Source: Guillardia theta CCMP2712 (lineage: Eukaryota; Cryptophyceae; Pyrenomonadales; Geminigeraceae). From it: DNA of 64,000 bases. Below, in pieces: positions 44,960 to 57,181 of this stretch (its first letter is position 1; each line of letters starts with the position of its first letter). Both the position numbers and the translations under genes were made by a program. The notes beneath the pieces are model-generated. The model did no database searches. It was not told the DNA's origin and saw nothing but the letters and a program-made list of their open reading frames with translations. The stretch is taken from the NCBI RefSeq assembly GCF_000315625.1, contig NW_005434648.1:283561-347560 (forward strand), given 5' to 3'.

Positions 44960-46860
44960 TGCAAACCAAGGAGATCATGCTCCGTACCCTCTTCCTGTCT
45001 GAGTCAAGGATGTCATGTGAAGATTTTAAGTTTCGAACCTCGTCCGGTGAGGATAGGGTGTAGAATGAGGCGAATGCGCTTTGTAAATTAGTTCGTAGTT
45101 TTTGTTGTTTTCCAATGAATGAGTAACAATTGTCTCAGAATGATTGTACTGATCATACCTCGCATCCTCACAAGAGTGAAAGAAAATGAAAGTGACAAGG
45201 TGGCATAATATCCCCTTTGCAGCTAAATGCTCTCTGTGTGTGGAGCGGAAAAGGTGGATTTCTTGAACGGGCATTGGAAGCATTGTTGTCGTGGTTGATC
45301 GCAGTTGAGCCTTATTGGAACACTTGTTACAATACATTTGTTACAATATAAATGCGCCAATCGGAGGATCTCAAGAAAACGGATCCTCCTCAGAGTGCAA
45401 ATCAGCAATGTCGAGCCTCGGAGGAGCGTCACAACAGTTCTAGGCATAATTATACAACACAGGTGGTTCAAGAACAGCGACCGTACATCTTCACATTGTG
45501 AATGCCATCCCTTGTCCTATAGAGTAGGTTCGCCTAACTATGTTTTGCTCACACTCATATGGACATGTTGATTGGATCATACCGATGATTGAAAACCATC
45601 TTGCTCAGAATGCCATGCCACGGACAGCAGTCGCCGTGATAACTCACAGTGATTTAGCCGCTAGTGTCACCCGCTGTGTGCCAGTAGCCTAGTACCCTTC
45701 ACGCCATAGAAGCTGTAAGTAAGGGCAGCCTTATCGCGCCCCCGACTGAAATTCAGCACTCAACCACTGTCTGGACGGGCTTCCGGCCCTCCGCCACGGT
45801 GACCTGACTCCGCCGCGACGGGCGGCCTTCCCCGCTGGGATCGACTACTCGGTGGCCCGGTGGCGGGCAGCTCGGCCTGGTCGGCGGGGATCATGCGGCT
45901 GCAGTAAACGAGCGGCGTCGCCGGACCTCCGATGGACTCGATCGGGCGGACTCGGGCCGGGCGCGGCAATATGCCTCGTCGTCGCGACTGCCAGCAACGC
46001 CGAGTCTCCCTGATCAGCGACCAGCGGCAGAGCTACACTGACTCGGAGTCCTGAGCGTGATCCCGGGCTTGCAGAGGGCCGTGCTGGCCACGGCGACGTC
46101 TGTGTGACAGCCTGGCAGCATCGAGGAGGTGGTGCTCCGACGACCGCGGCCCGGTCTGCCTGCACTGCGGCGGCGTCCGGCTCGACACACGGCTGAGTGC
46201 CACACGCAGCGCTTCAAGGCTTCGCGAAGGAGGTGGCTCTCAAGTCGTCGGCCTACCGTACAGCACTGATCGCGGCGAACGGTGCCACGGTGCGCGCCGC
46301 CGGGCCCGGCCCCAGGGCCGGCCGGGGCACCAACCAAGTTCGAGACGCCGGTGGTAGCCGACTCGCCGTCGTCTGCCGCACTGCGGCAGTCGGTGGCACT
46401 CCGCGGCCGGGCCTCGCCGAGTCGGGCCCCGGCCCGTCCGCTGCTCCGCGGCGTGCGGCGCTCAGGCAGTCCGACTCCCGCTTCCCGACCGTACGGCGTA
46501 CCGTACCTCGGACCGTTCCGACGGCGGCGGGCAGCGCATCAGCACTGAGTCTTTACTCAAAGTTGAGTAGTAGCCTACTCTGCGAGTCTGAGTAGTACTA
46601 GTTACCTAACTTAACTTTGAGTAAACTAGTCGGCAGACAGTACGGTCTCGGGCCGCGACTCGCCCGCGGCCGCCGCCGAAAAGTTGCTACTAAAGGCCCG
46701 ACCCCTTTACCGAAGGCAGTCACAACAGACTTTGTTCCATGGCAGTGGGCGGGCGCAACTTGAGCTTGTGCTGAGGGGATGGGGGAGGAGGACTGTACAA
46801 CTGTTGGCGCTGGAGGAGGAGACAGGGAGAGAAGAAATAGGATGGAGGAGATGTAAGGAG
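44960..46860. repeat. Intergenic region with the largest GC-rich island (45770-46550)
   Basis: 45770-46550 is very GC-rich, dominated by GGCC, CCGG, CGGCGG and GACTCGG words. An AT-richer segment follows (46545-46630) with palindromic ACTCAAAGTTGAGT and a tail TAACTTAACTTTGAGTAAA (46607-46625), then a short GC resumption to 46680. Open frames of 70-130 aa appear in all six frames because stop codons are rare at this composition. I call no gene. Confidence 0.65.
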
Positions 46861-46862
46861 TG

Positions 46863-48736
46863 ATGATTAGCTGGATCTCGAGCGTGAGGAAGGGGTATAG
46901 CAAGTGGGACCAGAAGAGTCCTTTCGAGGTCTCAGATGAAGCAAGGAGAATCATCAAGAGAGTCGGAAGCATCGCTGTTTTCCTCGGCATCCTCTCCATC
47001 ATCATCGTTCCATTGTTGGTAAGCTCGCGTGAATTGTTGGTCTTTTGAGAAAGGGGTGGACAACGAAGTACGGATGGCGAGAGGAAGGGGGAGTTGTGCT
47101 GAATTGGGAAGTGAGGGGGGCAGGCAGAGAAAGGGAGGGAGGGAAGGAGGGAGTTAGAGTGATTGCGAGCCAATTTGCTTCCAGGTTTCCAAGACAAACC
47201 AAGATCCCTGCAAAGTCTGGACGGAAGTCCAGGACCTGCTGGCCGAGCGGGACAACATTACGGTAGTCATAGGCAACGGAAGAGGGAATCAATTCATCTT
47301 CTCAAGAGGTAGGTGTACTGCAAGCGAGATGCTTACTCATGTGTTGCTGCTCGCACAGGCAAGAGGTCGACAGCGGCATCGGTCCCTCTGCCGGTGGCGA
47401 GTGCGAGCAAGTGGATTACCGGTGAGTGGTTCACATTTCGCGTGCCCTGAAGGAGTGCATGACGTCTGGATCAGCGACCGTCATCATGAAACTTGTGGAC
47501 AAGGGAGACCTGTCGCTGGAAGACAGGCCCTCCAAGTACCTCAGCTTCTGGAAGGCAAACGACACGAGGGGACAAGTGGGGCTCTGGCATCTGCTCTCCT
47601 TCACCAGTGGTGATGGTGAGCATGAGAGGGAGGAACGCGCTGACATGTGCCAGGGCTGGTGGAGGGAGGTTCTCTCAGATGCTCCTACGGGACCAACGAT
47701 GTTGTTGCGTGTGCCAGAGAGATCTATGAAGCCAACTCAAACATGACCAACGCTCCGGGCGAGTCCTTCTACTACTCCGGGAATCACCTGGTGGTTGCGG
47801 TAGCCATGGCGGAGACAAGGACAGGGAGGTTGGAGGCCAAGTCTGAAGGAACTTCTGCTGACACCACACGCAGAACTCTAAACCAACTTCTCCAAGCCCT
47901 TGTGATTGAGGAACTTCACTTGCAAGAGAGCGTCCATTTCTCCTTGAAGCCACCAGGGTATCTTTCATATGCTCTCATGATTGTTTCTTCGTTTCTCCCA
48001 CTTTGCAATCTCTCACTCTACTCACGCCCAATCAGTTTGAACCCAAGTGGGAGTCTGGTCATTTCTGCTATCGATTATGGAATTTTCTTACGGTGAGGAA
48101 ATCCCTTCAAGGATTTGCTCACTGAGAATCGAATCGATAGTGCAATGCTAACAAAGCAAGAAACGTTTCTCTCCCCACAAGCTTACGCCCAGCTGCTGGC
48201 TCCCTTCACCAGTGCTGCACCAAGTTTCTTCCAGAAGCTCCACTGAATTTCGTGCTCCTGTGCAGGGAATGCCAAAAAGATATCCACACTTGCTCCTTAC
48301 ACTCAAGGGCGAGAGTGGGAGTACGGGCTCGGGTCATAAAAATCTTGCCTTCTTCACGTTGTGCTTTTGATTCCACATGCAGACATTGGGTCGAATGCTT
48401 CAACAAGATGAGTTGTGACGCGTCGAACATCGTGTGCCCCAACAGCTCGATTCAGGTGGCTCGAAAGCTTCCCAGGGCTGCGTAGAGTGATGTCTCCTTT
48501 GCCTTCAGTCATCCTTGGGTGCATTTGGATTCTATCCTGTCCTTGAGGCTGCGATTAAGGTACGTGACCTTGACCTCTCCCTCTCGTTCCTCGCTCCTGT
48601 CTTCCTGGATTGATTGACAATACCGAAGGTCTCTGATCTCAACGATCATTACGTCATCATCTCGCCACAAGTGCCAACATCTGATTTCTCGAAGAATTAC
48701 ATGCTGCCGTCTGTCCTCCTCCATGAGCAGGTTTGA
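46863..48736 (+). CDS. Membrane-anchored serine-beta-lactamase-like (LACTB/PBP-type) protein
   Basis: Exon 1 (46863-47018) holds a basic N-terminus and one transmembrane helix (VGSIAVFLGILSIIIVPLL). Further exons begin at 47185, 47359, 47475 and 47654 and continue to about 48736. The catalytic SxxK motif is SASK (in VASASKWIT), followed by MKLVDKGDLSLEDRPSKYLS and GLWHLLSFTSG. A tyrosine motif FYYSGNHL comes next, then SLVISAIDYGIFLRAML and a C-terminal REWEYGLGHWVEC plus SLGAFGFYPVLEAAIK. This is the class C beta-lactamase/penicillin-binding fold (PF00144 family), which in eukaryotes acts as an esterase or protease of varied substrates. Cys pairs (MSCDAS, IVCPNS) suggest a lumenal or extracellular domain. 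Most introns are 40-60 nt. The stop may shift a few codons if a final short intron is used. Confidence 0.8.
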
Positions 48737-48872
48737 ATCTTTCGATCTCGAGAGTCCTATAGCCTTTTGACGTCCGTTGAAGGTCCGGTCAAAGATAAGA
48801 GAGGCCATTTCTTCGTTGCATAGGAGCAATAAGAGAAATTCGGTCTGTGAACGAAGACTGGATTGAAATTTT

Positions 48873-50468
48873 TCATGTATCATCCTCGCTCGAAGGATCC
48901 TCTGGTATTGTTAAGTTGGCCTTCAGGAAGTCTGGTATACTTCCTTTTCCTTGATACTTGTAAAATTCAGCCCTCATAAGAGAATCTCTAATAGTCGAAA
49001 ATTATGAGTAAAAAGCACGGAAATGATTGGATAAATGAGAACTTACTCTAAATCATCGATCATTCGATGTATTTCTCTCATCTCCTGCAGATATTGAGTC
49101 AATGAAAAATATTTAGCAAGATTTCTGAAACCCGGTTAAAGACCAGCTGAGATGCATACACTGGCTGATCTGATGTGGCAATCTTTTCAAGCTCCTTGAG
49201 ATGTTGAAGTTCGATGTCAAGGACCGTCGGCTCAGGGTTGATCTTCCTCGCAGTCTTCTGTTTTAGCCTGCAGGGCAAAATGATCTTCTTGAAAGTAGAT
49301 GCAGGCCGACGAGAAATACCAAACTTTCTTCAGCCAAAAGAAAGTTGTCCGCTCCCGATTCTCCACATGAAACCGACTGAAGTTCAAAGGTACATGGAAT
49401 GTTATCCAAATCACCATTATACCACCAGAACAAATATAAAGAGGGAGGAAGACTAAAGGACAATTTGATTTCACCTTGGATAATACTCAAGAACTCTCGA
49501 AATCGAAGGACAACGAGGGAATCTGTTCACAATTAGATGTCCAAATGTGAACAAGCCGATAGAAGATACTTGGATTTCAGGAAATCTTTCATTGGTTCAT
49601 CAGGATAGTTCTGTTTCCAGACTTTTCCTAGTCGTGTTTGTACAGCCTTCCCTCCACACTAGAGGAATATTCCAGATGGCAAGAGAACAACAAAAGATCG
49701 TTTCAAAATACAACGATTCCACCTTTAAAGAATACCTCAACCAGGATCTTCTCCACCTTTCTGATAAATTTGAGAGCTTCTTTGTCTTTTACATCGAATT
49801 TAGCTTCAGATCTGAGTGATTCAAACTCATCTCTTTCCTTGATAAATTTGTCTGTGATAATCATATGTCAAGAATAAGGTTAATATCGACGACAGCAAGG
49901 GAATCACCAATTTGTACTTCCAACGAGTCAAGGTAATCATTGATCTCCTTCATCAATGGATCTGAGAAGTTGAATGACAGCTCCTTGACTTTTCTACGAT
50001 ACTCCTCGACCTCCTCTGCTTGTGAAGGCTTTCCCACTTTCGATTTCTTTCTGAGCAATTCCTTGCCTGCACGATAAAACCTCAGTGAATTGGGATGCCG
50101 TTGAAAGCAAAACCTGAATCCTCTGATGTTGTGGCATTTTTCACCTTTGATGCAGTTATTTGTTGTGCCCTTTTCATCAGCGGGTTTTCTGACAGCGATG
50201 TGGCAAACTGAAACCTCTGTCCTGTTCTCTCAGAACCTGTTGCCTTGCTCTGCTCTTTCTTCATGCAAATGATATCAACAAGCTTGCTCGTTCGCTTGTT
50301 AAACTTGCCATGCAGAAGAAGGAGCGACGTGATTGGAGGTGCGAAGCCCACAGCAGGAAATGCAGCAACCCCGTGGGAATAGATAGAGCAGCGTTCCACG
50401 ACGCATGCGAGGATCAGACAAGACAGGGCAAGGCGAACAAGTTGAGGAGGAAGAGGGCGCGGAACCAT
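48873..50468 (-). CDS. Plastid-targeted protein of unknown function
   Basis: The start at 50468 opens a signal peptide (LVRLALSCLILACVVERC). After GVAA comes FPAVGFAPPITSLLLLHGKF, a Phe-led transit peptide rich in hydroxyl and basic residues: a cryptophyte-type bipartite plastid leader. Downstream exons with good splice sites and steady coding character read EEVEEYRRKVKELSFNFSD, FIKERDEFESLRSEAKFDV, VWKQNYPDEPMKDFLKSKYL, EPTVLDIELQHLKELEKIA and AEFYKYQGKGSIPDFLKANL, ending at 48873. The mature part is helical and highly charged, with no domain I know. It ends 137 bp from the convergent beta-lactamase-like gene. Exact exon ends between 50058 and 49000 were not all fixed. Confidence 0.65.
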
Positions 50469-50619
50469 GAGCAGCCTCCAGGCGCCTCTCTATTCACCTC
50501 TCCTCTTTCATCCCTGTCCCTCGGCCCCGTTCCCTTCCCTCCTCCTCGTTCCTCTCCTTCTCGTTTCATGCATGGCTCTGAATGCGACCAGTCACCTTCC
50601 CTTCATGAGTGATAACCCT

Positions 50620-50900
50620 GCCCTGCCAACTCCCCCCGTCCCACCCCACCCCACCCCACCCCACCCCTCAAAATCAGACTACCCCACCCCGCAATATCAG
50701 ACTACCCCATCCCCACTTCACAGCAACCCCCATGTAGCAGTCCAACCCCAAGGATTCCTGATAAACTGACCCCTGCACCGAGCTCAGCCCTGGACCCCTA
50801 CTAGACTCATGATAGGACCCCTTACTCCAGCCCCTGTGAGGGACCCCTGGCTCAGGACCCCCTGCAGGACCAGCTGCAGGACCCCCACCCGAATAAACAC
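50620..50900 (+). repeat. CCCCACC tract followed by irregular GGACCCC repeats
   Basis: 50638-50710 carries CCCCACCCC words (the GGGGT family in reverse orientation). From 50767 to 50890 about nine GACCCC or GGACCCC units recur at 12-22 bp intervals, often with CTCAG or CTGCAG between them. No coding signal. Confidence 0.6.
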
Positions 50901-51494
50901 GAGTGGGGATGAGGGACAAGGGGAAGTGGTCAGGGTCGTCAAGCAGGAACTGCAGTCTAGCTGAGACAAGAATGCTGAAGCGGCGGGGGGGAGGGAAGGA
51001 GGAAGAGGGCGGGGGCGGAGGAGACGGGGATGTGTGTTCATGAGGAACAGGGATGAGAGGAGAGGAAGCATGAGGAGGACAGGAATGAAAGAAGACGGTA
51101 GTGGGGGGGAGGTATTACCGGGGAAAATAGGTGGAAACAGGTCATTTTTTGTAAAGCAGTAGCTAATCGAGATATTCGGGAAGGCAGAAGAGAGAATTTG
51201 GAATTAAGAGAGGTGGTAGAAAGGATGAAGAAGCAAGAAACCCAATGAAAAGAGGGCAGCAAGCTTATAGGACGGGGGGCTGCAGCATGAAAGTGCGAAG
51301 AAGGTGAGGAGCGGGACACAGTGCATTGAGTTCTCAATTACAACATAGTAAAGAAATATTAAACGCGAAGAGACCAATGGAATATGTTGACTTGAGAAAA
51401 TGCAACAAGGATGATGCCTTGTAGTCTTTATCAATCCATCTGAACCTAACCAGATCATGAGGTTGAAGAATCGTTTTATGTATAGACTGACATA

Positions 51495-53108
51495 ATGGAT
51501 GCAGATGGCTTTGTGGGAGTTTCTGTGAGACCATTCTGCTTTCTCACCGCATCTCTTGATTCTTGGACTTGCAGAGAGCATGGGAGGTGGTGTGCTTTTG
51601 ACAAACAGGCAGAGCTGGTCCTAGAGCAGGCTGTCGCCTTTGGGCAGACTCAGACCACTGCGAGGTTTTACAATCCTCGGTTGGGCACGGACGTCGACTA
51701 CGTCTATGACCTTGTGTCGATGTGTCAGGTGAAAGTCTCTTGCTCGAACCCAGCGCTGAAATGCAATCAAGATCAATCAATCTACAAGCTTTCGGAGGCA
51801 AATACGGAGGAATCCACCCGGCGGGCCGCATGTTGTCAACGATGCCGTTGAAATCATCAACTTCACGCAAGGGAGCACTGCCGTGGCATCTCAACATGAC
51901 TTTGAGCGGGTCACCAGCCTGCAAGTCGTTGACGTGAGCTCTCCTTCGATCTCCTCGCAGTCGTTCACCTTGGGCTGGCAGGTTTCGAAATTAGCGCACG
52001 ATGATCAGTGTCCGATTTGCCTTGAAGGTAGAGTGTAGGCACGAGCGACATCTGATTGAGATGTTCTTTGGTTCCAGGATTTCTTCATACGCATGATGAT
52101 TTCGAGAAGTGCATCAGGCTCGGCAGGTGACGCAAAAGACGCAAAGCGCCGTGTCGAGGTCCGAGTGATGGTGCTTGTCCAGGTGTGGTAATCACCACTT
52201 TCACCGGAAGTGTGTCGACAATCCCAATTCTTTTGCAAGAGGATTTATCATCTGCCCCATCTGCAAGGAGAGGTGGACGATCTTTCATTCTGGCATTGGA
52301 CCACCTGAGCCTGTGTTGGTCAGGTACGGAGTGGAAACAGGAAGCATGCCAACAGGCAAGATGATTGTATCGCACATCCCCAACGCCTGTGACGGGTTTC
52401 ACGGGACTGGCTCGTACATGATCAAGTGAGCAGCGGCGTCGGCAAGTGCCTGCTACCACTGTGCTGAGTGATTGGCAGGTACGATTTTCATGGTGGCGTT
52501 CAGGTCCAAGGGATGCCGACTCCTGGTAAGCGACTTCCTCCACCCTTTTGCTCCTTGTGACCCTTTGAGCGCAGGTAAGTCCTATCCTGGAACGAGCAGG
52601 ATTGCTTACCTTCCCGACACCCCTGAAGGAAAGAAGGTAAGGGAGCAATAAGTTTCCAACTTGGCTGCGAACAGTCCAAGTTTCACTGTCACTTAGTCCA
52701 CGACTGGGCATGCATGAGAGGCGTACGCTCATTGTGGCTCAGGTCTTGGGACTCCTAAAGAAATCGTTCTCTCGCGGCCTCACCTTTGTAAGATTCCGAA
52801 CTTACAAGTCCTTTTTGTGATTCTTTGACGCAGACCATCGGGCGATCCGTGACGAGAGGGGTAGACAACCTGATCGTGTGGAATGGAATCCACCACAAGA
52901 CGTCCATGACGGGGTAAAATTTTCCCTCTGGCCTCGTGAGATCTGATAGATGACAAACCAGTGGAGTTGCCAACTTCGGCTATCCTGATGCGGAGTATCT
53001 CAACAGGTAGAGAGTTGAACTCTCTACGTAGAGGAGTAGATGTGACGAGTTTGGTTTGTCAGGGTACAGAAGGAGCTTGCGGATAAAGGCATCACTCCGG
53101 ATAGTTGA
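51495..53108 (+). CDS. Deltex-family E3 ubiquitin ligase (WWE-RING-DTC)
   Basis: Ten exons (51495-51728, 51772-52027, 52078-52126, 52183-52425, 52479-52525, 52575-52636, 52743-52787, 52834-52913, 52962-53006, 53063-53108) give 368 aa exactly. The N-terminus is one WWE domain (SWTCREHGRWCAFDKQAELV ... YVYDLVSMCQINQSTSFRRQ). Next a RING: CPICLE ... CIRLGRCGNHHFHRKC ... CPICKERW. Then the Deltex C-terminal domain: PTGKM, GTGSYMIKYDFHGGVQVQGM, PYPGT-like SYPGTSRIAYLPD, LTFTIGRSVTRGVDN, VWNGIHHKTSM, FGYPDAEYLNRVQKEL. WWE binds (ADP-ribosyl) chains and DTC binds ADP-ribose/NAD+, so a role linking ADP-ribosylation to ubiquitin is likely. This is the compact DTX form. Human DTX1/2/4 have two WWE domains; DTX3 and DTX3L lack them. 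Confidence 0.93.
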
Positions 53109-53309
53109 GGGTCTTTCACTAGGGAAAGTTAAGAATTTACTGATGGACACTCAAAAACTGTTTGTTTTTTTTGCGGCGGGTGGAGGAGTTCAGATCCGAC
53201 ACCCGTGAACGAACAGTATGCTTCCCTTTGACAGCTCGATGTCTTCAAGACTTGTGATATTAAACCTTTAGAGAGTGAGCGTGACAGTCTGCAGTGTGCA
53301 ATCCCACCA

Positions 53310-54360
53310 TCAGTACCTGCTCATCGTCTTTCCTGTGTCAATCATGCACTCGAGGTTGAAATGCAAAGATAGCTGGAGGACGAACTGTCTCTCAAGATTG
53401 TTGGAGCTTCTGATCCTACAGGCTCGTGACATCGGGCCAAGTACAAAGGACCACGTACCGATTGACGATGAGCAGCTGTTTTCCTTTGCCACATAGAACC
53501 AGGATCGTCTGCGACTTCACATCAGAGGCAGCCCATGGAAGCTGCAGCGTCAGAGAGCAGTCAGCCAAGACCTTCAAGAGCCTCTCGGTCGTAGCGTCGG
53601 TCTTGAACCCAAAGGTTTCTGCAAGGCCTCCTTCCTCCAGCGAGTAGATGCACTCACACGCGATCACCTGCGGCAAGCGCATCCCAGGAATCAGACCCTC
53701 CTTCAGTCACAACAGCCATGTTCGCTCGTACATAGTCAATGACTGTCAGGTTCGAGAGGTCAAAGTTCTCCACTTGGTCCCAGTTCAACTCCTTGACCAC
53801 CACCTGTATCCCGTTCAGTATGAGCTGCCCGACGACGGAACTAAAACCTGCGACTCCCTCTGAAACTGGTGACTGTTCTTCTCAACATTCTCTTGCAAGA
53901 GGGGTAAGACCCAAGGGACATCTGTCGCCACCACCTGCTGTTCAACACGAGTCTTTGTCGCTGGCACGGCATGTCCATTTCACATACTCTCGCTCCGTGC
54001 AGACCTAGTGCGATCGCCAGCGCTCCAGTCCCACTTCCCAACTCCAAAACATTTCGATCTTGCAAGGATATTCCTTTGAGCAAGCAATGTCAGACGAATC
54101 GACACGTTCCGTCTCTCACACCTGTCTCCGTCAGAAATTGGCTCAACCGAGTCCCTGCGGACCACACGCACCCTCCTTCTCCAACGTAATCGTCCGTTCG
54201 CAGCTTCACACTCTCCTATGCATGACAGAGATATATCAGCTTGTGAGGAGCGGAACAAATGAATAGATCCTACTCCAAAGAGCGAGATCTCTTGGATCGC
54301 CTTGCCTCTCTCGTAGCTTGACAGGGTTTTTTTATCACCAACTTGGGCATCAGCCTCCAT
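53310..54360 (-). CDS. METTL21/FAM86-type (Methyltransf_16) protein methyltransferase
   Basis: About seven small exons on the minus strand. After an N-terminal exon (start at ATG 54360, or further upstream) comes VKLRTDDYVGEGGCVWSAGT then RLSQFLTET. The SAM motif I is NVLELGSGTGALAIALGLHG. Next are VVATDVPWVLPLLQENVEKN (motif II acidic region), VVVKELNWDQVENFDLSNLT and VIACECIYSLEEGG, in the place of the family's (D/E)xxY motif. The order and spacing match the lysine methyltransferases that modify chaperones and elongation factors. The substrate is not predictable. The last exon (from about 53410) has a normal C-terminal helix and strand. It converges on Deltex with about 200 bp between stops. 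Confidence 0.75.
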
Positions 54361-54915
54361 CGAGCGCTGCGAGCTTCGAGACGAGAGGTCACTGCCTTCC
54401 ACCCGAGCGAGGTACACGGCTTGTGCGAAGCTGTCTCTTGGATCCCAAACACCTTCCTCGTCCTCAAGGCTGCATGGCCGCGCTTCCAGCAACCATGGCC
54501 GTGATCCCTTGGTGGGATCGGAGGTGTGCAATGGGGGACTTGGGGACTAGCTTGGGGGGTTAAAAAATTCGTTAAAAAATATCTTTCATAAAAAAGAGAC
54601 TGTAAAGGTTTGTGAGGGGTGGTCACAGAGTAAAATGGAGGGGTGGGTGATAGGTGACTGATTTTCCCGCCAATTTCGCGCAATAATGGCTGTGGGTGCA
54701 TGCAGGAAGCGATGAGATGGGCGAGAAGATCCATGGATGAGGAGATGGAAGATGGATGGCAGACATGACCTGAAGTTAGTTGCTGATGTAGTGTTCAAGT
54801 GCGAGTAGATCTTGTTGCTGTACGTCGATGAAACAACTCATGGTGTTTCGTGTGCCAGGAGACCATTAATCTTTCTCCCCGTACCATGCTCAAACCATGA
54901 TGACACTGTTTGCAG

Positions 54916-57064
<2,149 letters not shown>

Positions 57065-57181
57065 GAGGCTGTCCCACGTAAATGTTGTAGAGTATAACAC
57101 TCAACGAGAGAAATGAGCGTATATTTAAGTCTGGCGTTTCATTCAAATCAATAATTCCCCTCAGAAACTCTGATGAACTCA

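Noticed and set aside
45760-46595. Several overlapping 70-130-aa frames in the GC-rich island.
   Set aside because: Stop codons are rare at this base composition. Frames occur in all directions without domains.
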